From positions 1 to 20,078 of the forward strand of contig CAJJMF010000017.1 of the NCBI GenBank assembly GCA_905192805.1: a stretch of 20,078 bases of DNA, written 5' to 3'. Every line of letters starts with the position of its first letter. Position 1 is the first letter of the stretch. The stretch comes from an uncultured Sutterella sp. GTDB taxonomy: Bacteria; Pseudomonadota; Gammaproteobacteria; Burkholderiales; Burkholderiaceae_F. A program made the translations under genes and the position numbers. Below the pieces are notes generated by a model. It was given only the letters and a program-made list of their open reading frames with translations. It was not told the DNA's origin and searched no databases. Shown here in pieces: positions 1 through 8,145 of this stretch.

Positions 1-55
1 GAAGCGTATAGATGAAACCATCCATATTAAAAACATCTACAAAGATTTTAAATAA
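1..55. other. AT-rich left edge, discontinuous with recB
   Basis: These 55 bases contain only 14 G or C (about 25%), whereas the recB sequence that follows is GC-rich. In the recB frame (codons from position 2) they read through 17 sense codons and then a TAA at 53-55, directly before the valine codon of helicase motif II. The last residues (NIYKDFK, then stop, then VLIDEF) align without a gap to E. coli RecB around IRTRFPVAMIDEF, including the Phe. So the segment could be related helicase coding sequence of foreign composition joined here, a degraded recB, or an assembly artefact at a contig end. I cannot choose from the sequence alone. Confidence 0.5.
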
Positions 56-2725
56 GTGTTGATTGACGAATTCCAAGATACGGATGCGTTGCAGCTCGCG
101 ATTGTAGAGCGACTCTTTTTACGCCCCTTGACGGGGGACGTGATGAGTCCCCGGGCGTTACATCGCGCGCACCCCGACGATGAGGATCGCGAGTTAGCGA
201 TTCGCTCGCTCATCTTTGTGGGGGACCCCAAACAAGCCATTTATAGCTTCCGTGGGGCGGACTTATCGGTCTACTTGTCCCTTCGTAACCGCTTGAATGA
301 GGCCTCTCGGGCGGTATTGGGGACGAACTTCCGTTCCGCTGGCCCCTTGGTGGAAGCGCTCAACGCGTGGTTTGATCCCGACAAAGACCCCCAGGCCACG
401 ACGCCGGCGGGCAGTCCTTTTTTAAATGAGGAATTAACCTATCAGCGTGTCAACGCACAAAAAACGCACCCCGAACTCTGGCGCTTAACGGAGGGTGTTT
501 GGTCACCTCAACCTCCCGTGGTCCTATTGGCGGACGAAATCCCTCAGACCTCTTCGGAGGCATTGATCGAAGCTGTGGTGAACCAGATCGTGGAGTATAT
601 CGAGGCGGGGCAACGCCAAGCGCTGTGGATTCGCGTGGATCCGAGCGAAGCGAAACCGTTGCCGAGCCCTTTACCTCCCGAGGCCGAAGGGCTCACACTG
701 CGTCCGGTCCTCCCCTCGGATATGGCTGTGTTGTGCCGAGGCAATCAAGAACTGGATACCTTCCGACTGGCGCTCTTAAAGCATGGGGTACGTGCGCAAA
801 TGCAGCGCCGTGACGACGTGTGCCAAACCGACGAAGCGCGAGAAATTCGCTATGTGCTACAAGCGCTACTCGCGCAGGACGATGAGCGGGCGCTCCGTTT
901 GGCGCTCGCGACGCGGTTAATGGGCTACACCGTGGCTGACATCGAAGCGCTCAATGCCGATCAGAAAAGTGCCCTTCGTAGTGTGTTGATTGAGGCGCGT
1001 CGACGCTGGGAACGCACGGGCGTCGCGAGTGCCCTACAAGGACTACTGAATGAATTTAAGACGCTCGAGCGACTCGTGCCCACCCTCGATGGGGACGAAA
1101 TTCTCACCAACTATGACCATTTGATTGAGATTTTGCATGACAATGGCCGGTTTTATAAAACCCCTTCGGGTCTCTTGGAGCGCTTTGAATGGTTGATGAC
1201 TCAGCCCGATGAATCACGCGCCCCACGGCTTTCTGTCAACCAAGGACTCGTTTCGTTGATGACGGTGCATGCCTCCAAAGGGCTCGAGTTTCCGATTGTC
1301 TTTGTGACGAGCTTACACGCCTGGACAGGCCATCGTAGTAATCGGGCGCTCGCCTTCCGGGATCGTCGTCAAGTGAATGGCCGTCGTGAGCGCATTTTGC
1401 GCATCACGTTCCCGGCCGGCGAACCCGACTGCGCCGAGCAAGAGGAAGAATTGGCGCGACTCTTATACGTGGCGCTCACGCGTGCGAAAAGCCAGTTGAT
1501 TCTTTCGTGGAAACTGCAGAAAAAATCGTTGAAAAACCCGCTCGATTGGCACATGAATGTGCTCAAGTCGATTTTCTGGCGCATGATTGGGGCACACGTG
1601 GGCGACATGACCCCCGAAGCGCTCATGGGGTGGGTAAAGCGCTGGATCGCAGCGACGCCACCTCGGGCCCTGTTTGTGCCCCCCGCGAGCGTTCCGCCCG
1701 CGGGGATCGTATTGCCCGAACGCACTCAGGACGCGACGAGTGAATTGACGCTCGCCCACACCCCAGAGAGTCCTATCCCGCCCGCCTGGCGACTGATGAG
1801 TTTTACGGGGTTAAGTCGACAAATTCGTGAACCGGGCTCATTCCCACGCTATCACGGCCCCGTTGCCGAGGAGGGCGAGGATACCAAGTCCGACATGGAC
1901 GACGCCGTGCACGCGTTTCCTCGTGGGGCACTTCCCGGTGAATGTCTTCACAGTATGTTTGAAGAGGCGGATTTTGTGCGTCACAGTCAGTTAACACCCG
2001 ACGGGGATCGTGCCCGCGCTGCGCTCGCCGCACGACAAATCGATCGGTATCTCGCCCTCACGCCCGAGGCGCGTCAACGCGCGATTGCGAGCGCACAAGC
2101 GATGTTGCTGCACGTACTCAACGCGCCGATGTTGCCAGCGTTTCGACTCGGGGAGCTCACGCCAACACACAAAATCTCCGAAATGGAGTTTTTAATGCAT
2201 ACCGACGAGACGGTCTCGGTTTATGGGTTAAAGCAGATTCTGGCAGCGATGGGGCCCGAGTATGCCTTGGAAAATCTGACCGGGGAAACCTTGCACGGGT
2301 TCTTAAAAGGGTTTATTGACTTGGTGTTTGAACACGAGGGCCACTATTGGATTTTGGACTGGAAGTCCAACCATTGTGGGGCCCAACGAAAAGGGGACTT
2401 TACGCCCGAGGTGCTCGCTAAAGAAGTGGATAAGAAGCACTACCGATTACAGTACTTGATCTATGCCGTGGCCCTGCGGCGTTACCTTAGGGCGCGTCTT
2501 GGGGCGGCCTTTCAAGACACGATGATCGGTGGGGCACTCTATGTTTTCTTGCGTGGCGTCGATAAAGACGTACAACCCACAGCCGACACGGTGCAAGGGG
2601 TGCTCAAGGATACGCACTTTGTTCGCTATTTGCCGATGTTAGACGATTATTTGGCGGGCAAACGGACCGTAACCGAGGCCGTGGCGTTCATCCACACGCT
2701 CGCGCGAGCCCAGAAAGGACAATGA
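56..2725 (+). CDS. recB: RecB, helicase-nuclease subunit of RecBCD (5' truncated)
   Basis: This is the C-terminal 889 residues of RecB, the 3'-5' SF1 helicase and nuclease subunit of exonuclease V, which processes double-strand breaks for RecA. E. coli RecB has 1180 residues; here about 380-390 N-terminal residues, including Walker A, are missing. Numbering from the GTG at 56: motif II DEFQDTD (4-10), motif III GDPKQAIYSFRGAD (56-69), motif IV NFRS (91-94), motif V MTVHASKGLEF (402-412), motif VI YVALTRAK (471-478). The nuclease domain keeps His632, Asp755, Asp768 and Lys770 in GFIDLVF and LDWKS; the two Asp are 13 apart and Lys is 2 further on, as for E. coli D1067, D1080 and K1082. The GTG is an internal valine codon, not a credible start, since it has no upstream SD and lies inside a motif. 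recD follows immediately. recC is not in the window. Confidence 0.93.
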   Translation: MLIDEFQDTDALQLAIVERLFLRPLTGDVMSPRALHRAHPDDEDRELAIRSLIFVGDPKQAIYSFRGADLSVYLSLRNRLNEASRAVLGTNFRSAGPLVEALNAWFDPDKDPQATTPAGSPFLNEELTYQRVNAQKTHPELWRLTEGVWSPQPPVVLLADEIPQTSSEALIEAVVNQIVEYIEAGQRQALWIRVDPSEAKPLPSPLPPEAEGLTLRPVLPSDMAVLCRGNQELDTFRLALLKHGVRAQMQRRDDVCQTDEAREIRYVLQALLAQDDERALRLALATRLMGYTVADIEALNADQKSALRSVLIEARRRWERTGVASALQGLLNEFKTLERLVPTLDGDEILTNYDHLIEILHDNGRFYKTPSGLLERFEWLMTQPDESRAPRLSVNQGLVSLMTVHASKGLEFPIVFVTSLHAWTGHRSNRALAFRDRRQVNGRRERILRITFPAGEPDCAEQEEELARLLYVALTRAKSQLILSWKLQKKSLKNPLDWHMNVLKSIFWRMIGAHVGDMTPEALMGWVKRWIAATPPRALFVPPASVPPAGIVLPERTQDATSELTLAHTPESPIPPAWRLMSFTGLSRQIREPGSFPRYHGPVAEEGEDTKSDMDDAVHAFPRGALPGECLHSMFEEADFVRHSQLTPDGDRARAALAARQIDRYLALTPEARQRAIASAQAMLLHVLNAPMLPAFRLGELTPTHKISEMEFLMHTDETVSVYGLKQILAAMGPEYALENLTGETLHGFLKGFIDLVFEHEGHYWILDWKSNHCGAQRKGDFTPEVLAKEVDKKHYRLQYLIYAVALRRYLRARLGAAFQDTMIGGALYVFLRGVDKDVQPTADTVQGVLKDTHFVRYLPMLDDYLAGKRTVTEAVAFIHTLARAQKGQ

Positions 2726-2727
2726 TC

Positions 2728-5094
2728 ATGGCAGAAAAGAAAATGGCTAAAAAGCGCGCCTCAACGCCAGAAAACCCCTGGCCCACCTTGGATTTATGGG
2801 GAGAAGAGGAGGCGGTTGAGGCTGCCGAACCCTTTGAACACGGTGAGCCGCTCGATGTTCCCATGGGGATACCCGATGAATTCGATTGGAATTCGCTCGT
2901 GAGCGAAGAAATTAACGCGATCGATGAACCCCCGGTGGTATACGATTCGCTCGAGTCGACCGAAGTCGGGGATGCCCCCGAGGCCCTTCAAGGGCTGAGT
3001 TTAGCGACCCAAGCGCTGAAAGCCTCGGGTGAGGTATTCTGGAAGACCCCCTATGTGGAACAGTTAACGGCGCCGGCGAATTATTCGCCCTTAGCGCGTC
3101 TATTAATTGAACTCTTGGAGCGACTTCATCGCGTAGAGGGGAAAGCCCCTTTGAGTGATTGGGAGCGTTTTGCCATCGATTATGTGGCAAACCGGCTCAA
3201 TCGTGCGGTCCGCCAAGGGAGTGTCTCGTGCTTGATGCCCACCGAGGGGAGTCCTTGGGCTCGTCCCGTCCCGTGGCGTAACGGAGAAATGGCGTCCGAA
3301 GTGGCCATGTTGGAGACGCTTGAGGCGATTGGGCTATTGGGTCGGGCGAGTGACTATGAAGCACGTCGCCTTCGCCACGCGGGGTGGGGCCTCGCCGAAG
3401 GCCCCTTTGAGGCTCCGAGGCCGCTCCTCTTAGATAATGCGGAGGCGACAGACACCCAACGTCTCTATTTGACGCGATTTTATGACGAAGAGCGGCGACT
3501 CGCGAAAGCCTTGATGGCGCACGCGCAAAGGACATTCACATTGACCGAAGCGCAGCGCGCGAACGTCGAGAGCGTGTGTACGGCCGCGGGCTGTGATGCT
3601 GATCAAGCGGCCGCCATCGTGCGAGCCTTGGAAAACGGGTTAGTGATTGTGAGTGGGGGACCGGGGACGGGGAAGACCCGTACCGTGGGCGTTCTCTTAA
3701 GCTTACTGGAGCGCTCGTTTCCGTCGGAAAAAGGCCCACTACGCTGTTATCTTGCCGCCCCGACGGGGAAAGCCACGGGACGATTACGTGAGTCGATGGA
3801 CGCCCTCTTGTCGCCTAGTAACCCCATTCATACGCTCTTAGCCAACTTGGCCGATCCGAGTCGCATCACGATCGAAGAGCGAACGATTCACAAGTGGTTG
3901 GTGACTCCCACACAACGGGGTTTGCGTCCTGGGCCCGAGGCACCGCTTGACTGCGATGTGCTGGTCATTGATGAAGCGTCGATGATGGATAGTCACTTGG
4001 CGATGCGTCTTTTTGAGGCCGTCTCGCCCGAGACTCGGGTGGTGATTTTGGGGGACAAACATCAGCTCGCCGCGGTGGGGCCTGGCTCCGTGTTTGCGGA
4101 TATTTCCGAGCCCGATGGCCCGCTGGCCGCCAATGTGCAGTGGTTACGCACGAGTCACCGCTTTAAAACCGGGGGACTCATTGATCAGGTGGCCCGTCTC
4201 ATTAATCAGGACGACGCGACGCCAGAGGCCAGTGCGAAGGCCAATACCCGTGCACTGATTGCGCTCTTAGGTCGTTCGGGGGCACGTGACAGTGCGGGCT
4301 ATGAAGCGTGGTGGCATGAAACCCCCGCCCTCGAAGCTCTCACCGATGAGACCGAACAACGCTTCTTTCGTCTCAATGGATTGACCCCCGCCGAAAAAGC
4401 GTGGATTGATCGGTACATCGAACGCTATTGGCAGGCATTACAACCCCTGTTGGATGCCACGACCGAAGCGGCGTGGCGGGCAGCGTACCAAGAACTGAAA
4501 AACGTCATTATGTCAACGCGTGCCTTGGCTGCTCAACGTAAGGGCGCACACAGCGTGATGGCCATTAATGACTATTTCACGAACGAACTGCTCGATCGCC
4601 TTGAAGCGGGGGGCTATTTTGCTTCCAACCGCACCTATGACACGATGGGGGTGAGTTCCACGGACGCCCTACGGTGGCAGGATTTCCCGGGACGCCTCAT
4701 TATCGTGCGTAAAAATAGCGATCGACTCGGGGTCTATAACGGGGACGTGGCCGTGATTGTGCCCCGCTGGGCCCCAGACCCCGCCGATCGGGTGTGGGTC
4801 GCTGACTTTTTAGACGATCAACGGACGTTGCGTCCCGTGTTACTGCCCTCGCATGAAACGGCCTTTGCGATGACGATTCACCAGTCTCAGGGGTCGGACT
4901 TTATGGAAGTCGGGGTCTTTTTACCCTCAGCCGACCGGGCGATGCTCGCCTCACGTGAGTTGCTCTATACGGGGGTAACGCGCACCAAGCGCGTGGTGCA
5001 CTTGTTTGGAACGGAAGCCATGTTAGCGTTGGCGATGAAACAAGCCATGATGCGTACGAGTGGACTCCGATCGCGCTTAAAAGAATGTGCCTAA
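2728..5094 (+). CDS. recD: RecD, 5'-3' helicase subunit of RecBCD
   Basis: RecD is the fast 5'-3' SF1B helicase of the RecBCD complex. Start at ATG 2728: the SD-like AAAGGA (2714-2719) is 8 nt upstream. An ATG at 2722 overlaps the recB stop as ATGA but would sit only 2 nt from that SD. Residues from 2728: Walker A GGPGTGKT (310-317, Lys316), motif Ia LAAPTGKATGR, motif II VIDEASMM (Asp415-Glu416), motif III ILGDKHQLAAVGPGSVF, motif IV TSHRFK, motif V TIHQSQGSDF, motif VI LLYTGVTRTKR. At 788 residues it is longer than E. coli RecD (608); part of the excess is an acidic N-terminal stretch of about 80 residues, and part an insertion between motifs IV and V. It is translationally coupled to recB, and the transcript ends at the hairpin just downstream. 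Confidence 0.93.
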   Translation: MAEKKMAKKRASTPENPWPTLDLWGEEEAVEAAEPFEHGEPLDVPMGIPDEFDWNSLVSEEINAIDEPPVVYDSLESTEVGDAPEALQGLSLATQALKASGEVFWKTPYVEQLTAPANYSPLARLLIELLERLHRVEGKAPLSDWERFAIDYVANRLNRAVRQGSVSCLMPTEGSPWARPVPWRNGEMASEVAMLETLEAIGLLGRASDYEARRLRHAGWGLAEGPFEAPRPLLLDNAEATDTQRLYLTRFYDEERRLAKALMAHAQRTFTLTEAQRANVESVCTAAGCDADQAAAIVRALENGLVIVSGGPGTGKTRTVGVLLSLLERSFPSEKGPLRCYLAAPTGKATGRLRESMDALLSPSNPIHTLLANLADPSRITIEERTIHKWLVTPTQRGLRPGPEAPLDCDVLVIDEASMMDSHLAMRLFEAVSPETRVVILGDKHQLAAVGPGSVFADISEPDGPLAANVQWLRTSHRFKTGGLIDQVARLINQDDATPEASAKANTRALIALLGRSGARDSAGYEAWWHETPALEALTDETEQRFFRLNGLTPAEKAWIDRYIERYWQALQPLLDATTEAAWRAAYQELKNVIMSTRALAAQRKGAHSVMAINDYFTNELLDRLEAGGYFASNRTYDTMGVSSTDALRWQDFPGRLIIVRKNSDRLGVYNGDVAVIVPRWAPDPADRVWVADFLDDQRTLRPVLLPSHETAFAMTIHQSQGSDFMEVGVFLPSADRAMLASRELLYTGVTRTKRVVHLFGTEAMLALAMKQAMMRTSGLRSRLKECA

Positions 5095-5099
5095 AAACA

Positions 5100-5125
5100 G
5101 GGGCCTCGTGTGATCACGAGGCCCC
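5100..5125. terminator. Convergent intrinsic terminator for recD and usp
   Basis: A perfect 11-bp stem GGGGCCTCGTG (5100-5110) and CACGAGGCCCC (5115-5125) closes a 4-nt TGAT loop. Read on the minus strand it is followed by CTGTTTTTAG, a good U-tract, so it is a strong terminator for the usp gene. On the plus strand it follows the recD stop by 5 nt, but the downstream run (TCTCACG) is poor in T. It lies between the two convergent stop codons. Confidence 0.85.
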
Positions 5126-5145
5126 TCTCACGTGAGCGGATTCGC

Positions 5146-6063
5146 TTAGGCGTGTTCGTTTTCGTGCGGGGCACGAATAATCAAAAGGGGCGCCTTACAG
5201 GTCGAGGCGATGCGGGTCGCAACGCTCCCAAGCACGGCGGCTTCGAAGTTGTCGTACCCGTGCGAGCCCAACACCAACACATCGAGCTCTTCACTGTCAG
5301 CAAATTCGGCCATTTCGGTACCCGCTTCGCCACACAGGCAACGCGTTTCGACCGGGACGCCCGCTTCATCAAAGAGGGCCTTGGCAGGATTCACGGCTTT
5401 CGCGAATTCACTCTTTTGGTACTCGTTGACTTCGGCTTGTGTCATGACCGAGAGGGCCACGCCAGCACGCGACGGCATGGCGATGGACTTAAAGTCAGGC
5501 ACCACATTGGCGAGCACGAATTTTGCTTCGGGCCCAAAGAGTTCGCGGTGCGACAAGATAAATTTCGCCGCGAGCAAGCTGTATTCGGAGCCGTCCACCG
5601 CGAGACCAATGCGAATATGGTCATGGTCGGGCGGAATCACGTCGCGGATGACCAACATCGGAATGTCGACTTTGGCCAAAATACTGTTCGAGACGCTACC
5701 AAATAAGAAGCTGTTGAGCGCACCGCGGCCGTGGCTACCGACCACAATCAAGTCGGGTTCATAGGCATGAATAGCCTTCACAATCGTATCGACCGTGTCA
5801 CCCACCCCATATGTGTAGTGCGGTTTGAGCGTAGAGCCTTCCAAGACGTGCTTGACTTTCTTAAACACGGCCTGTGCTTCGTGTTCATAGTACTGATGTA
5901 ATTCTTCAGCGGTTTCGTGTGCATAAATGCGCCCCGGGACACGAGCAATTGAGAAAAAGACTTCGACTTCAGGATTTTCCCAAGGCAATTCAGACTGGAT
6001 CTTTAAGTATTCAAGGGCTCGTAAGCTATTCTCCGAGCCGTCAACGGGGACAAAAATTTTCAT
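5146..6063 (-). CDS. Tandem-domain universal stress protein (UspA family)
   Basis: This 305-residue cytoplasmic protein has two complete Usp domains, roughly residues 1-143 and 150-302. Each keeps the ATP-binding pattern G-x2-G-x9-G-S: GSHG...GS in DLIVVGSHGRGALNSFLFGS and again in LVLGSHGYDNFEAAVLGS. Both domains also begin with the usual V/A-DGS-x-x-S strand (PVDGSENS, AVDGSEYS). It is therefore expected to bind nucleotide in both halves, like E. coli UspE-type tandem proteins, and to support survival under starvation, redox or oxygen stress; the specific role is unknown. ATG 6063 is chosen because GAGG (6074-6071) lies 7 nt upstream; a TTG two codons earlier (6069) is less likely. It lies 182 nt downstream of the ABC importer ATPase gene in the same direction, with no strong terminator between, so read-through is possible. 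Confidence 0.92.
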   Translation of the reverse strand: MKIFVPVDGSENSLRALEYLKIQSELPWENPEVEVFFSIARVPGRIYAHETAEELHQYYEHEAQAVFKKVKHVLEGSTLKPHYTYGVGDTVDTIVKAIHAYEPDLIVVGSHGRGALNSFLFGSVSNSILAKVDIPMLVIRDVIPPDHDHIRIGLAVDGSEYSLLAAKFILSHRELFGPEAKFVLANVVPDFKSIAMPSRAGVALSVMTQAEVNEYQKSEFAKAVNPAKALFDEAGVPVETRCLCGEAGTEMAEFADSEELDVLVLGSHGYDNFEAAVLGSVATRIASTCKAPLLIIRAPHENEHA

Positions 6064-6245
6064 CGTCAATCCTCAATAGTATCGGTCATCAATGTGTGTT
6101 ATAAGGATACGTTTAGTGTTAACACACAGTGTCACTACAATGATACCGAAAATTCACACGGGTTTGAGGCCTGTGTGTAGCCATTGCGTACGTTTAGTAT
6201 AACCAAAAACTATTGCAAAATATTGTTTAATAGAAACAAACCTAT
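6064..6245 (-). promoter_or_regulatory. usp upstream region with duplicated ACTAAACGTA element
   Basis: This 182-bp AT-rich gap separates the ABC ATPase stop from usp. On the minus strand a TATACT hexamer (6201-6196, 5 of 6 to the sigma70 -10) overlaps the 10-bp ACTAAACGTA (6198-6189). The same 10-mer recurs at 6117-6108, 81 bp away. No convincing -35 is found at 16-18 bp, so the start site is uncertain. Only a weak AT-rich hairpin follows the ATPase gene. The region is likely to hold the usp promoter and a regulator site; identities are unknown. Confidence 0.35.
6093..6128. repeat. Inverted repeat upstream of usp
   Basis: TGTGTGTTA (6093-6101) and TAACACACA (6120-6128) are perfect 9-bp inverted arms 18 bp apart. 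They lie 30-65 bp upstream of the usp ATG. The element could be an operator or a leader hairpin in the usp transcript. It includes the self-complementary GTGTTAACAC at 6116-6125. Confidence 0.5.
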
Positions 6246-8135
6246 TCAATGGAACGTGGCTTCGTCGGGAATCGTCAGTCGCGGGACGCTGGTTAATAAC
6301 GTACGGGTGTAGGGCGTGCGGGGGTGGTGGCGTAGCGTATACGGATCGCCCATTTCCACAATTTTCCCGGAGCGCATCACCCCAATCCGGTCGGCCATAT
6401 AGTCCACCACGGCAAAGTTATGCGTAATAAAGAGGTACGCGAGCCCACGCGCCGCTTGTAGGCGCTTTAAGAGGTTAAGAATCTGGGCTTGTACGGACAC
6501 ATCCAAGGCGGAGGTGGGTTCGTCACAGACAATGAGTCGTGGTTCGGGGGCAAGGGCACGGGCAATCGCAATACGTTGACGTTGACCGCCCGAAAAGGCA
6601 TGCGGTAATCGATCCCGCACGTCCTCCGTGAGGCCCACGTCGGTGAGTAGGGCACCGACGCGCGCTTTCTTTTCGGCCATCGTCCAGTCGGTACGCAGCG
6701 ACATCCCTTCTAAGAGCGTGTCTTCAATCGTCATTCGTGGGTCAAGCGAGGCAAAGGGATCCTGAAAGATGATTTGAATACTCTGGCGTAAGCGCTTGAG
6801 ATCCTTGGGGCGTGTTAAATCGAGAGGCTCGCCATCGAGACTCACCCGCCCCGAGATACGGGCCCCCCGTTCCAGAAGCCCGAGCGTTGCCAAGGCGGTC
6901 GTGGTTTTGCCACTCCCGGATTCCCCCACCAGGGCAAGGGTTTCGCCTTCAAACAGACTCAACGAGACGTTATCGACCACCCGTTTGGTCCCTGTACCCC
7001 AAAAACGCGATCCATAGTCGACCGTTAAGCCGTCCAGACGAAGAATCTCTTGGGTGGTTTTCGTGACCTCGGTGAGGACGTCGGTACGCTCCGTTTTCGT
7101 ACTCCGTGTGCGCGTCTCAAAGACAAACGGACAGCGAACGGCATGCGCTGCACTGACCAGGGGTTCACTGGCAGGATCCGCTAATAAGTGGGGGGCTAAG
7201 ACCAAGGGCGGCGCCTCCTCAAAGCAGCACGGTTGTGCCCGTTGGCAGCGTGCGGCAAAACGGCAACCCGATGGCGCCTGGGCGAGCGAAGGCACTACCC
7301 CTTCGATGGGGGTCAAGCGCTCGCGGGGATTTTCTCGCGGTAGCGCTCCGAAAAGGGCTTTGGCATACGGGTGAAGCGGACGACGAAAAAACTCGTCCAC
7401 CGGCGCGATTTCCACGGTTTCTCCGGCGTAAAGCAGCGACAAACGATCGGCCGTGGCTTTAACCACCGCGAGGTCATGCGTGATCAATAAAATCGTCAAG
7501 CCATAGGTGGCCTGTAAGCGTTTTAAGAGGTCTAAGATCTGTCGTTGTAGGGTCACATCCAATGCCGTGGTGGGCTCATCGGCAATCACGAGGTCGGGTT
7601 TGGCCGCGAGCGCCATCGCAATCAGAATGCGTTGCTTTTGGCCACCGGAGAGTTCATGGGGAAACTTTTGGGCGGTTTTCTCAGGGTCGGGTAACCCCAC
7701 CTGTGTGAGCCACTCGATGACCTCGGCCTCCACGGCACGTCGGGAAAGCGAGAGGTGGGTTTCTATGACTTCGGCAATTTGATCCCCCACGGTCATCACG
7801 GGATTGAGGGCCGTGCCCGGTTCTTGGAAAATCATACTGATGCGCTTGCCTCGCCATTCGCGCATGGCAGATTCGGGTAAGTCCGCGAGCGAGGTTCCTA
7901 AAAACCGAATGTCACCCGCTACGAGGCTGGCCCCTTGCGGTAAGAGACGCATAATGGCGCTGGCGGTGAGGCTTTTGCCGCACCCCGATTCTCCGACCAA
8001 GGCAAATGTTTCGCCCTGGTAAAGCGTAAAGTGCACGTCGTTTAAGGCTCGAATGGGTCCTTCGCTCGTCGGTAAGCTGAGCGCAATATGATCCACTTCG
8101 AGGAGAATAGGGCGATCAGAAGTTGCTGGGGTCAT
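6246..8135 (-). CDS. yejF: YejF-like double ATPase of peptide ABC importer
   Basis: This 629-residue cytoplasmic protein fuses two ABC ATPase domains, as in E. coli YejF, and would power the two permeases encoded upstream. Domain 1: Walker A GESGCGKS (48-55), signature LSGGQ (162-166), Walker B ending Asp186-Glu187, switch His220. Domain 2: Walker A GESGSGKT (404-411), signature FSGGQ (514-518), Walker B Asp538-Glu539, His572. Both sites look intact. Between them is an oligopeptide-transporter C-terminal (oligo_HPY-type) segment with Cys291, 297, 303, 304 and 335. ATG 8135 is preferred: AGGAG lies 7 nt upstream and 10 nt separate it from the preceding stop. The open frame extends to 8201 but would overlap the permease gene and lacks an SD. 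Fourth gene of the importer operon. The symbol is by family and gene order; substrates are not proven. Confidence 0.9.
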   Translation of the reverse strand: MTPATSDRPILLEVDHIALSLPTSEGPIRALNDVHFTLYQGETFALVGESGCGKSLTASAIMRLLPQGASLVAGDIRFLGTSLADLPESAMREWRGKRISMIFQEPGTALNPVMTVGDQIAEVIETHLSLSRRAVEAEVIEWLTQVGLPDPEKTAQKFPHELSGGQKQRILIAMALAAKPDLVIADEPTTALDVTLQRQILDLLKRLQATYGLTILLITHDLAVVKATADRLSLLYAGETVEIAPVDEFFRRPLHPYAKALFGALPRENPRERLTPIEGVVPSLAQAPSGCRFAARCQRAQPCCFEEAPPLVLAPHLLADPASEPLVSAAHAVRCPFVFETRTRSTKTERTDVLTEVTKTTQEILRLDGLTVDYGSRFWGTGTKRVVDNVSLSLFEGETLALVGESGSGKTTTALATLGLLERGARISGRVSLDGEPLDLTRPKDLKRLRQSIQIIFQDPFASLDPRMTIEDTLLEGMSLRTDWTMAEKKARVGALLTDVGLTEDVRDRLPHAFSGGQRQRIAIARALAPEPRLIVCDEPTSALDVSVQAQILNLLKRLQAARGLAYLFITHNFAVVDYMADRIGVMRSGKIVEMGDPYTLRHHPRTPYTRTLLTSVPRLTIPDEATFH

Positions 8136-8145
8136 CACGTTGCTC

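Noticed and set aside
5110..5764. Open frames antisense to usp (plus strand)
   Set aside because: Frames are shadows of the tandem Usp gene, start inside or beside the terminator hairpin, and have low-complexity, family-less translations.
6080..6094. FNR-like half site TTGATGACC upstream of usp
   Set aside because: The second half (GATAC) does not match ATCAA, so there is no dyad.
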